DNA from: Balneolaceae bacterium
GTDB taxonomy: Bacteria > Bacteroidota > Rhodothermia > Balneolales > Balneolaceae
Reading direction: 5' to 3'
DNA length: 64,000 nt
NCBI GenBank assembly: GCA_017640665.1
Contig: JAEPQE010000002.1
Coordinates: forward strand, 124,001 to 188,000
The notes beneath the pieces are model-generated. The model had not been told where the DNA came from. It made no database searches and saw only the letters and a program-made list of their open reading frames with translations. A program made the translations under genes and the position numbers. The number at the start of each line of letters is the position of its first letter. Within the stretch, counting starts at the first letter, position 1. Shown one piece after another: positions 37,363 to 45,090 of the stretch.

Positions 37363-37947
37363 ATGCTGAGGTTTATACTGCTAAGTATAGTAGCATTTTC
37401 AGGTTTTTATTTATGGTCTGTTTTCCCTGTAAATCACGGTCCGGGTGAAGTAGCTCCAAATAGACCTGACATTGAGCGCATTGGATGGGAGAAGCCATTT
37501 GCATACAAGTCTGCAGAGGTAATCCCTCTTAGAAAAATATCGGGAGAGGTTCGCATCCTTGAAAAAAAACGCTATTTCTTTGACGCTAAAGCTCAACATT
37601 CCCCGATTGATGTACTAGTTGGGTGGCATGAAATGTCTGACGAGCGAAACATAGAGCATTTAAGGTTTAACTTGGACGATCGATACTTTGATCTGGGATA
37701 TTCTAAACCTCCTCTTCCATTGAATGAAATATTCAACCAAATCAACCTTTGGCACTTAATGGCCTCAAATGAAAGTATCGATAAAAAAATTAAGGGTTTA
37801 CGAAAAGGGAATATAGTTAAGCTGGAAGGTTTTATTGTGGATGTAGAATTCGAAAATAATTACCCTTGGAAATCTGAACTCAAAAAAGGAAAAGGCGAGC
37901 ATCTGAATAATACTATTGTTTGGATTACTGATTTATATGTCCATTAG
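37363..37947 (+). CDS. small membrane-anchored or exported protein of unknown function
   Basis: The 194-residue protein has an N-terminal membrane helix or signal sequence (MLRFILLSIVAFSGFYLW). The mature part carries VGWHEMSDERNIEHLRFN, LWHLMASNESIDKKIKGLRKGNIVKLEGF and a C-terminal TIVWITDLYV. I recall these as signatures of an unnamed bacterial family with a W-G-x-M-S-D motif, an H-L-x-A/P motif and a CE/TxVWV-like end. Function is unknown to me. Its ribosome binding site lies inside a hairpin. The gene is isolated, with the cold-shock gene 95 bases downstream. Confidence 0.65.
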   Translation: MLRFILLSIVAFSGFYLWSVFPVNHGPGEVAPNRPDIERIGWEKPFAYKSAEVIPLRKISGEVRILEKKRYFFDAKAQHSPIDVLVGWHEMSDERNIEHLRFNLDDRYFDLGYSKPPLPLNEIFNQINLWHLMASNESIDKKIKGLRKGNIVKLEGFIVDVEFENNYPWKSELKKGKGEHLNNTIVWITDLYVH

Positions 37948-38042
37948 TATTAGTTCTTGAAATTTATTTTTTTACTTGAATACATGTAGAAATAGCGTTT
38001 TATTTAAGATGCTTAATCGGGTCAGTAATCAAGGATTAAATC

Positions 38043-38288
38043 ATGTCGTCAAAATCAAAACATACAGGTACAGTGAAGTGGTTCCATAACATCAAAGGTT
38101 ATGGTTTTATTAGTTCTGATCAGGAAGAAGAGATATTCGTTCATTATTCAGAAATAAACTCGGAAGGCTTTAAGAAATTAAAACGGGGCGAAAAAGTTGA
38201 GTTTATTCTTGATAACGGAGAAAAAGGACTTTTGGCCAGGGATGTATCCCTTGTGGATAATAATGAAGAAGACTCTGACCTTTTTTAG
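38043..38288 (+). CDS. cold-shock domain protein
   Basis: The 81-residue protein is a single cold-shock domain. It has the RNP1-like KGYGFI and RNP2-like IFVHYSEI motifs on a five-stranded barrel. Such proteins bind single-stranded RNA or DNA and act as RNA chaperones. It has a short acidic C-terminal tail (NNEEDSDLF). The next gene follows 5 bases later and two more follow in the same direction, so this is probably the first gene of a four-gene transcript. Confidence 0.93.
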   Translation: MSSKSKHTGTVKWFHNIKGYGFISSDQEEEIFVHYSEINSEGFKKLKRGEKVEFILDNGEKGLLARDVSLVDNNEEDSDLF

Positions 38289-38293
38289 CCTAT

Positions 38294-38629
38294 ATGAATT
38301 GGGTTAAAGAAGCACTCTTAGATATACTTTCGCTAATTGTTATTCTTGTTTTTGCTTTCACCGCACTTGATACATTATACGTGGTAATCTGGGTTTATAC
38401 TGGATTTTTGCTCATAAGTAAAATCCTTGTCTTTTTCGTTGACTTTCTCCAGTTCAAAGCAAAAAAAACATCCGTTCCGGATTGGTTTTACCATAGTATA
38501 TACGCGCTTGCTATTGGAGTTCTCTTCTATTCCAAAAGCTATTATTTAACAGGAGCATGGGTATTAGTTTGGATACTTTCTGCGATTCAAAATCCAAACA
38601 AAAGAAAAAAATCAGTCTCAAAATCTTAA
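38294..38629 (+). CDS. small membrane protein of unknown function
   Basis: The 111-residue protein has three or four hydrophobic helices (for example LSLIVILVFAFTALDTLYVVIWVYTGF written in two segments: residues 13-30 and 32-48) and a basic C-terminus (NKRKKSVSKS). No recognised domain. It starts 5 bases after the cold-shock gene and is probably cotranscribed with it, and precedes the PagL-like gene by 32 bases. Integral inner-membrane location is likely; the role is unknown. Confidence 0.65.
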   Translation: MNWVKEALLDILSLIVILVFAFTALDTLYVVIWVYTGFLLISKILVFFVDFLQFKAKKTSVPDWFYHSIYALAIGVLFYSKSYYLTGAWVLVWILSAIQNPNKRKKSVSKS

Positions 38630-38661
38630 ACTAATACTCTACCCAGTATAGATTCTAAATT

Positions 38662-39264
38662 GTGATCTCGAAAAGCTGTCTTGTACTACTATTATTTTTA
38701 TTGTCCCCCTTTTTATCTTCCGCACAGGAAAATTCATATGTAAAAGGCAATTCATTTTTTCGAGTGACTTCAGCCTACTCTCCAAAATCAATTATCTTTT
38801 TGGGTAAAACTCCAGATAGCCAAACTTTTGCGCTTCAGTTTAATTATGGATGGAGATCAAAACTTTACCTGAAATCTACCCCTATCTCCTATTTAGTAAA
38901 CTTCACTCCATATATTAATTACAATTATCCAAAACGAGATGAAGGTTCTAAAAGGGATGTTGTTATAGGACTTGGATTTTCTCCCTTAGGATTTGAAATC
39001 CAAAAGAAATTGAACAATAAGATTGGACTGGTACTAAACACATCCGGAGGTTTTATACTTATCGATAAAACGTTCCCAACAGATAAAGGAAGACGGATGA
39101 ATTATACCTTTTCACTAAGCCCGGGTCTCATATTCCAAACTAATCAAACACTTTTCTTTTTATTGGGATATAAATTTCATCATATTTCGAATGCACAAAC
39201 CGGAAGCGAAAACCCTGGTATCGATTCTAACTTTATTTTTTTTTCAACTCAACTAACCTTATAA
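38662..39264 (+). CDS. acyloxyacyl hydrolase, PagL-like lipid A 3-O-deacylase
   Basis: The 200-residue protein has a signal peptide ([14 protein letters not shown]) and an eight-strand-type outer-membrane barrel pattern. The C-terminal [17 protein letters not shown] matches the PagL catalytic region, where H and S act with an acidic residue. PagL removes the 3-O acyl chain of lipid A at the outer membrane. The start is GTG at 38662, the only start codon that keeps the signal peptide and has an in-frame stop just upstream. It runs into the PPIase gene, 2 bases apart. Confidence 0.8.
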   Translation: MISKSCLVLLLFLLSPFLSSAQENSYVKGNSFFRVTSAYSPKSIIFLGKTPDSQTFALQFNYGWRSKLYLKSTPISYLVNFTPYINYNYPKRDEGSKRDVVIGLGFSPLGFEIQKKLNNKIGLVLNTSGGFILIDKTFPTDKGRRMNYTFSLSPGLIFQTNQTLFFLLGYKFHHISNAQTGSENPGIDSNFIFFSTQLTL

Positions 39265-39266
39265 CT

Positions 39267-39791
39267 ATGCCGCTTAAAGCTATATTTAATACATCTAAAG
39301 GAACTATTAATATCACTCTTTTTGATGATAAGACTCCCAAAACAGTAGCTAACTTTGTAAACCTGGCGACCAGAGGATATTATGATGGTTTAGGTTTTCA
39401 TAGAGTTATAAATGATTTCATGGTACAGGGCGGTTGTCCAAATGGAGACGGGCGTGGAGGTCCCGGTTATGTTTTTGAAGATGAGTTTCATCCCGAATTA
39501 ATTCACGACCAACCCGGTAAACTTTCGATGGCTAATGCTGGTCCCGGAACAAATGGAAGTCAGTTTTTTATTACTCACGTTCCTACCCAATGGTTAGATG
39601 GAAGACATTCAGTTTTTGGAGAAGTTGATTCAGAAAAAGATCAAGAAGTTGTTAATCAAATTGTTCAAGGCGATAAAATTGAGTCCGTGAAGATTGAAGG
39701 CTCCTATGATGAGCTTCTTGAAAGCATTAATGAGGTTGAATTCTGGAACGAAACCTTAAACGAACGCTTCCCTAATCTCAATGATGGATAA
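39267..39791 (+). CDS. cyclophilin-type peptidyl-prolyl isomerase
   Basis: The 174-residue protein is a single cyclophilin domain. [24 protein letters not shown] and [18 protein letters not shown], then [12 protein letters not shown], give the active site (the catalytic R in FHRV, the Q of the VQGG loop and the FFIT motif). It has no signal peptide, so it acts in the cytoplasm on proline bonds of client proteins. It is the last gene of the four-gene group that starts with the cold-shock gene. A second PPIase (FKBP type) lies at 56087. Confidence 0.94.
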   Translation: MPLKAIFNTSKGTINITLFDDKTPKTVANFVNLATRGYYDGLGFHRVINDFMVQGGCPNGDGRGGPGYVFEDEFHPELIHDQPGKLSMANAGPGTNGSQFFITHVPTQWLDGRHSVFGEVDSEKDQEVVNQIVQGDKIESVKIEGSYDELLESINEVEFWNETLNERFPNLNDG

Positions 39792-39868
39792 GTCTTTTTC
39801 TTACTGAAACTTTTAGTATAAGTATCGTAGTAGTGTCGAACATATTTGCGACCAATTACTTCTTCACT

Positions 39869-41341
39869 ATGCGAAAAAAATTTACTCTGCTCTTAGGGTT
39901 TTCTGTACTGTTTTCATTTGCTGTATTTGCACAAAATTCTGAAAATAATCTCGAATACCGAAAATGGAGAGTTACCCTTGTCCCTCCCATAAGTACAAAT
40001 GGAGCACATACACAAAATTTTTCGGCTAAATACTCCATCAATTTGTTAGGGGGTTATCATGGAGCCTTAGATGGATATGAAATAGGAGCTTTATTCAACT
40101 ACACCAAGTTCTACTCTTATGGCTTTCAGTTAGCAGGCTTAGTGAACGCAACTGGAGGTGATATGGCCGGTGTCAACTTAGCTGGTTTGGCAAATTACTC
40201 AAAAGATGATATGTCTGGAGTTCAGGTTTCAGGGATTGTCAATTATTCGAACGATGCACTTGAAGGAATTAATGTAACCGGTGGTATCAACTATTCTGAA
40301 AGAGGTTCATCGGGTTTGCAAGCTGCAGGAATCGCTAATATTAGTGGTCGTGACATAGAAGGTCTTCAGGCTAGTGGTCTTTTTAACTATACCAAATACG
40401 ATATTTCCGGCTTACAAGCAGCGGGTCTTTTTAATTTTGCTGGAGATAATGTCGAAGGATTACAGGCCGCAGCTGGATTCAACTATGCAGAAGATGGAAT
40501 ATCAGGCTTACAAGCCGCCGGGATTGCTAATATTTCCGGAGGATATATCGAGGGTTTATTGGCTTCGGGTATAATTAATTATTCTAAGGGCAATGCAAGT
40601 GGATTACTTGCCTCCGGAGGTTTCAATGTTAGCGAAAATATTGAGGGGCTTGCTGCAGCTGGAATCGGTAACTTTGGAAGATCTATGCAAGGGGTTCAGT
40701 TTGCAGCGGTAAACATTGCTGAAGAAGCCGTTGGATTACAAGTTGGGATCATAAATATTGCCAAAGAATTTCAGGGAGCTCCGGTTGGGTTGTTAAGTAT
40801 CTATGGTAATGGTCGTAAAAACTTTGATGTTCGTTTTTCTGATGGAGGTTTTACTGAATTGGGAATCACTACTGGAACTTATCGGGTATATAACTCTTTC
40901 CTACTTGGCTATAACACCCTACTTGACCGAGATGTTTATCGCTTAGGATTAGCTATCGGGTTAGAAAAAAACATACAGGATTCTTTTGAAAATATAGAAA
41001 GTACTACGTTGTTCGTGAACCAGGAATTCAGCATGTATCATCATTTCGAAGGAGATTGGTCAAAAAGAAAGAATAGAATTTATTCGTATAAATATTTGCT
41101 GGGAAATCGCTTTGGAAATGGGCTATCTATTTATGCTGGCCCTTCTATAAATATGCAGGTAACCCGGGTTGATGAATCGAACGATTATACCTGGTACAGC
41201 TTATGGTCTCCTGAAAGAAAAGGTCGGCAATACCGTTTCTGGGTTGGTTTAACGGTTGGTATTCGTCTTCTGCATCAAAAAGATTTACCACTTATTAGTG
41301 ATGATTTCGATAATGATTGGGGCTGGGGAAGAGATTGGTAA
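39869..41341 (+). CDS. surface protein with 14 tandem 16-residue repeats (LA_2272-like)
   Basis: From ATG 39869 the product is 490 residues with a signal peptide (ending in VFAQ). The frame extends 12 codons upstream, but only this ATG gives a signal sequence at the N-terminus. The repeats are about 14 copies of a 14-16 residue unit with pattern G-L-Q-A-A/S-G-x-x-N-x-S-x-x-x-x-x, spanning about residues 85-302. The rest is strand-rich, and the C-terminus looks like an outer-membrane barrel. This matches the LA_2272-type surface repeat families of Leptospira and Bacteroidota. Function unknown; probably outer membrane. Confidence 0.75.
   Translation: MRKKFTLLLGFSVLFSFAVFAQNSENNLEYRKWRVTLVPPISTNGAHTQNFSAKYSINLLGGYHGALDGYEIGALFNYTKFYSYGFQLAGLVNATGGDMAGVNLAGLANYSKDDMSGVQVSGIVNYSNDALEGINVTGGINYSERGSSGLQAAGIANISGRDIEGLQASGLFNYTKYDISGLQAAGLFNFAGDNVEGLQAAAGFNYAEDGISGLQAAGIANISGGYIEGLLASGIINYSKGNASGLLASGGFNVSENIEGLAAAGIGNFGRSMQGVQFAAVNIAEEAVGLQVGIINIAKEFQGAPVGLLSIYGNGRKNFDVRFSDGGFTELGITTGTYRVYNSFLLGYNTLLDRDVYRLGLAIGLEKNIQDSFENIESTTLFVNQEFSMYHHFEGDWSKRKNRIYSYKYLLGNRFGNGLSIYAGPSINMQVTRVDESNDYTWYSLWSPERKGRQYRFWVGLTVGIRLLHQKDLPLISDDFDNDWGWGRDW
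40121..40774 (+). repeat. tandem repeat array of 14 units, mostly 48 bases
   Basis: Within the surface-protein gene, 218 codons split into 14 units: ten of 16 residues, two of 15 and two of 14. The units begin G-(F/V/I/L)-(Q/N)-x-(A/S)-G and contain an asparagine at position 9. Copies 5-9 are the most alike (GLQAAGIANISG). The nucleotide copies are diverged, so this is an old repeat, not a recent slippage expansion. Confidence 0.8.
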
Positions 41342-41435
41342 TATCCGGCAATTAAATATGTTATAGTTTTGTGAGGATGTTAGCAGCCGGAATGATTAAA
41401 TACTTTCGAGCTGTTATAAAAATAAAACTTTTATT

Positions 41436-42002
41436 ATGAAACTATTTCTTATATCATCGGTGAGCTTAAGTGCGGTACTGGTCATCTTAACTTTAAATAA
41501 TACTTCTGTTCATACAGAAGAGCTATCAGGTAGTCATTCACATACGTTAGCTAATTACGAAATGGTCATGGATACAGTACCCGAGTTTCCCTATCAAAAA
41601 ACAGAGGCGGAATGGAAAGAAATTCTTACCTCTTCTCAATACAGAATACTTAGAAAAAAAGGGACTGAGTTTCCTTATGTAAACGAATATTTCGATTCTA
41701 AGAAAGACGGCATTTATGTTTGTGCGGGTTGTGGACAAAAACTGTACGATTCCAAGCATAAGTATAAAAGCGGCACCGGCTGGCCGAGCTTTTGGAAACC
41801 GATTGATGACTCGTTGGTAGTAGAACTAGAAGACAAAAGTCTTTTCATGACACGCACAGAAATTGTTTGCTCTAATTGTGGCGGACATCTTGGGCACGTA
41901 TTCGATGACGGCCCCCAGCCCACTAACTTGCGTTATTGTATGAACTCTGCAGCAATGAAGCTCGTAGATCGTGATAAACTTCCAGAGGTGGCTCAAAACT
42001 AA
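41436..42002 (+). CDS. msrB: peptide methionine-(R)-S-oxide reductase
   Basis: MsrB reduces methionine-R-sulfoxide in proteins. The 188-residue protein has an N-terminal signal or membrane segment (LISSVSLSAVLVILTL), then the MsrB domain. Two zinc CxxC pairs are visible (CAGC and CSNC), with TGWPSFWKPI between them and the catalytic cysteine in RYCMNS near the end. The N-terminal segment indicates export, so it probably repairs envelope proteins. No MsrA gene is adjacent. A strong terminator follows at 42032. Confidence 0.94.
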   Translation: MKLFLISSVSLSAVLVILTLNNTSVHTEELSGSHSHTLANYEMVMDTVPEFPYQKTEAEWKEILTSSQYRILRKKGTEFPYVNEYFDSKKDGIYVCAGCGQKLYDSKHKYKSGTGWPSFWKPIDDSLVVELEDKSLFMTRTEIVCSNCGGHLGHVFDDGPQPTNLRYCMNSAAMKLVDRDKLPEVAQN

Positions 42003-42031
42003 GTTCCTTTTTATTACAAAAAGCAGTATCT

Positions 42032-42052
42032 AAGGCGCAATCATTGCGCCTT
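42032..42052 (+). terminator. Rho-independent terminator after msrB
   Basis: AAGGCGCAA (42032-42040) pairs perfectly with TTGCGCCTT (42044-42052) around a 3-base loop and is followed by a run of T (42051-42056). It lies 29 bases after the msrB stop. Confidence 0.93.
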
Positions 42053-42074
42053 TTTTATTTAACCAAATTTCGAG

Positions 42075-42602
42075 ATGAGCCAAAAAGCTATTGTCCTTAA
42101 AAAAGCTGAATTCAATCCAAGATTGAAAACCTATTTAAACCTCTATGGGGTTTTCATGATGCTTATTATGATTTTCACCATTCCGTTTATCCCCATTTGG
42201 TTAATTATTGCACCTATCTTTATTAATAAATACTACGAACGGCTTGAATGTGAACTTACCTCCCGTTCCCTGCGCTTCAAAAAAGGGTTTATCGTTCAAA
42301 CTGAGAAAACCATCCCGTTAGATAAAATTCAGGATTTAACATTTAAAGAAGGCCCACTCCTTAAAAAGCTTGGACTTAGTATTCTCAAAATAGAAACTGC
42401 CGGAAATTCTGCCTCTGGTGGTGCTGATTTAAGCTTGATTGGAATTATTGATGCCCATGATTTTCGACAAATGGTCTTCGATCAACGAGATAAAGTAACC
42501 GACAACACTTCTTCGAGTTCAGATGAATCTGAATCGGTAGTTAACGTACTTAAAGATATCAGAGATTCCCTTCTACGAATTGAATCAAAAATTGAGGCTT
42601 AA
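42075..42602 (+). CDS. PH-domain (bPH2, YdbS-like) membrane protein
   Basis: The 175-residue protein has two close membrane helices (about residues 28-58, MMLIMIFTIPFIPIWLIIAP), then a bacterial PH domain (bPH2): YERLECELTSRSLRFKKGF and EKTIPLDKIQDLTFKEGPLLKKLGL, with LSILKIETAG in the last strand. A hydrophilic Ser-rich tail follows. The layout matches YdbS/YdbT-like proteins; their role is not established. It converges on the creatininase-family gene. Confidence 0.83.
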   Translation: MSQKAIVLKKAEFNPRLKTYLNLYGVFMMLIMIFTIPFIPIWLIIAPIFINKYYERLECELTSRSLRFKKGFIVQTEKTIPLDKIQDLTFKEGPLLKKLGLSILKIETAGNSASGGADLSLIGIIDAHDFRQMVFDQRDKVTDNTSSSSDESESVVNVLKDIRDSLLRIESKIEA

Positions 42603-42608
42603 CAAGCT

Positions 42609-43430
42609 TTACTTATAGAGTTTCGCTAAATCCCATTTAGTGATTATATCCTCTATTAAAGCTAACACTCTTTTGTTCACCCTTTCGTAGTATTCTTGCG
42701 CCTGATCTTCATCAAAGGTCGGGTAGCCCTGCCCAGCTTCATACAACCCTATAGATGATGGAAATGGATAAGCGGACCAGGTTGATCCTGAAGGATAAGG
42801 AGTAGTCATTTCTTTTCCGGAGTATCTTTCTTTATGGATGTGTTCAGGAACTATAGCCTGAATATAAGCGGTCTCATTATTTCCACTGTGTCCTCCATTT
42901 TCGCCAAAAACCGCAAAGGTATCTTCAGAAACTACGCTCCACCAGTTGATGACAAGAATCCGAACCTTTAGCTCTTGTGATAATTCATTCGCAATAGATT
43001 GCAAGATCGCGGTTTGTGGACCGCCATGCCCATTAAGCACAATGACATTTTTAAACCGATTTTCTGCCAGTCCGGTTATAATATCTCCAACAAACCCTCG
43101 GTATGATTCTTCCGAAATTGCAAAAGCACCCGGATAGGCTTTAAGTGATCCGGTAACTCCATAATTCAAAGTTGGCGCAATCAAAGCATTTAAAGGCTCT
43201 GCAAATACCTTAGCCATCCGTTCCGGGGCAATATTGTCTGCCCCATTTGGAATCACTCCATGAGGTTCTAAAGTACCAACTGGAAGCAAAACGGTTTCAA
43301 TTTTATCAGGAACGAACTCAGCGAATTCCATCCAGTTAAGTAAATTCATTTCTCTGGTAGATGGATTGTCTTGAGCTAGTACTACCCCACTGAAAATCAT
43401 AAATGAACAAATGAATATCACTTTCTTCAT
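42609..43430 (-). CDS. exported creatininase-family amidohydrolase
   Basis: The 273-residue protein has a signal peptide (FICSFMIFSGVVLAQ) before a creatininase-type fold. VGTLEPHGVIPNGAD, VLNGHGGPQTAI and HSGNNETA match the family's metal-binding motifs (usually E-x-H-G, N-G-H-G-G and A-G-E-x-E-T). The last reads NNET, so one ligand may differ. The family hydrolyses cyclic amides or formamides. Its gene starts inside the NSS transporter stop (4-base overlap), so it is coupled to a sodium symporter. A secreted creatininase next to an uptake system suggests uptake of its product, by inference. Confidence 0.82.
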   Translation of the reverse strand: MKKVIFICSFMIFSGVVLAQDNPSTREMNLLNWMEFAEFVPDKIETVLLPVGTLEPHGVIPNGADNIAPERMAKVFAEPLNALIAPTLNYGVTGSLKAYPGAFAISEESYRGFVGDIITGLAENRFKNVIVLNGHGGPQTAILQSIANELSQELKVRILVINWWSVVSEDTFAVFGENGGHSGNNETAYIQAIVPEHIHKERYSGKEMTTPYPSGSTWSAYPFPSSIGLYEAGQGYPTFDEDQAQEYYERVNKRVLALIEDIITKWDLAKLYK

Positions 43431-44917
43431 GATGCTGCCTTTTTAGAAATCAGTTTTTTGTTGAAGAAATACACAATCCCTAAAGCAATTGCCCATTGTC
43501 CAACCACTGTTGCCACAGAGAAAGGATCAAATGGATTGTACCAGGTATCAGGAGCATATTCAGTCGCGCTGAGGTACATCCACCAAAAAAGTAGTGTAAT
43601 TACTTCTACTGGTACAATATAGCGGATAATGACAGCCCACCAATAGCCCAGTTTTGTTTTACTTTCTTCTGAATTAACCAGATTTAGCCTGAATTTATCA
43701 GCTCCATAACTAATCACTGCATAAGAGATAAATGCTCCTGATACCATCAGACCCACCCCCCATACAAAATCCTGATTCGCAAAGAATGTAAGATTCAATG
43801 CAGATGGAATTCCGAATGCAAATCCGGCTCCCGATATAAACAGTGTAGCTTTTTTCCGACTCATTCCTGTATCTACAAATACCTTAACGGCCAGCTCTAT
43901 CATAGAAATAAGAGAACTAAATGCCGCAAAGGTTAAACCCAGGAAGAATAAGATAGAAAACAATCCTCCACCAGTCATTGAAGCAAATAACTGCGGCATC
44001 CAAATAAACGTCAACCCTGTACTGGCAGGGCCTGAAGTTTTCATTACATCCAGGATCTCCGAATTACTCAGCGATGAACCAAGCGTACCAAAGACGGTAG
44101 AAAAAATAATAACAGCAGCCAGAAGTGAGATCATATTATTACCAATACCCGTCTGAAAAGCACTGACAGTGATATCATCTGATTTTCTCATATAAGCGCC
44201 ATAAGTAAGGATAAGTCCCCAAGCTGCTCCTGTATCCCATGCATTTTGTGTAAGCGCCTCAAGCCAGATCTTCGGATTTGAAAGTGTACTCCAGTCCGGA
44301 GTAAACAAGTAGGAAATTCCGGCGCCACTTCCCTCAAGGCTCAATGCTTTAGCTAAGGAAACTATCAAGACCACCAACAAAGATGGAATCAATACTTTAT
44401 TAACCCTCTCGATAGATGATATCCCTTTGATCACAACAATGGCCCCAAAAAACATGATTACACCATGAAATAATACCGGTAACCCATTGGCATGGAATGA
44501 ATCCCAAACCTGAAGAGACACTTCATAGGTATCCGGAAGGCCTCCTCCTATTGATTGAAATAGATAGTACAAACACCATCCGGCAACCACGCTGTAATAA
44601 AACATAATCGCGGTAGCAACAAAGCCAATGAAGCCACCCATCCATCCTTTCTTTTCTCCAATCAGTTTAGAAAATGAACCGATGATCCCTTTGCGTCCAT
44701 TTCTTCCAATTCCGTATTCAGCTATAATTAGCGGGATAGACCACAAGAATAAAAAGCAAAGCCAGGCAACCAGAAATGCACCAGCTCCCTCTTCGCCTCC
44801 ATTTTGAGCCGCAATACGTGGAAACCTCCAGATATTACCCGTTCCAATAGCAATACCCAGAACACTGAGAATAAGCCCAAGTTTAGATGAAAACCGTTCC
44901 GAAGATTGTTCTGCCAT
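43427..44917 (-). CDS. sodium-dependent symporter, NSS family, longer type
   Basis: The 496-residue protein has the NSS signature in helix 1 (LSVLGIAIGTGNIWRFPRIA) and helix 6 (NAWDTGAAWGLILTYGAYM), and about 12 membrane helices. It differs clearly from the 448-residue NSS gene at 6185. It imports an amino acid or related solute with Na+. It overlaps the creatininase-family gene by 4 bases, so the two are translationally coupled, suggesting linked substrates. The 173-base gap upstream (44918-45090) is divergent with the DUF2723 gene and must hold both promoters. Confidence 0.9.
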   Translation of the reverse strand: MAEQSSERFSSKLGLILSVLGIAIGTGNIWRFPRIAAQNGGEEGAGAFLVAWLCFLFLWSIPLIIAEYGIGRNGRKGIIGSFSKLIGEKKGWMGGFIGFVATAIMFYYSVVAGWCLYYLFQSIGGGLPDTYEVSLQVWDSFHANGLPVLFHGVIMFFGAIVVIKGISSIERVNKVLIPSLLVVLIVSLAKALSLEGSGAGISYLFTPDWSTLSNPKIWLEALTQNAWDTGAAWGLILTYGAYMRKSDDITVSAFQTGIGNNMISLLAAVIIFSTVFGTLGSSLSNSEILDVMKTSGPASTGLTFIWMPQLFASMTGGGLFSILFFLGLTFAAFSSLISMIELAVKVFVDTGMSRKKATLFISGAGFAFGIPSALNLTFFANQDFVWGVGLMVSGAFISYAVISYGADKFRLNLVNSEESKTKLGYWWAVIIRYIVPVEVITLLFWWMYLSATEYAPDTWYNPFDPFSVATVVGQWAIALGIVYFFNKKLISKKAAS

Positions 44918-45090
44918 GCAAATAAATGTTAATTAGAAAATAGCTTGAAAAGAGAGTCGTTTTAAAGCCCGAATGGTTTGTAAATTTACGCCGTTCTATT
45001 TTGAATAGAATCAGGCTATGCCTATAATTGCAAGCTAATCATAAAGGTAAAAATTGACTATCCAAAACTTTTCAGCCGGATAATACACAC

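Noticed and set aside
40121-40774. CRISPR-like array
   Set aside because: The 48-base periodicity is coding, the copies are diverged, and there are no unique spacers.
41364-41371. TAGTTTTG, a perfect -7 match, as msrB promoter
   Set aside because: The nearest upstream TTG (41335-41337) is 26 bases away, beyond the usual spacing, so I did not list a promoter.
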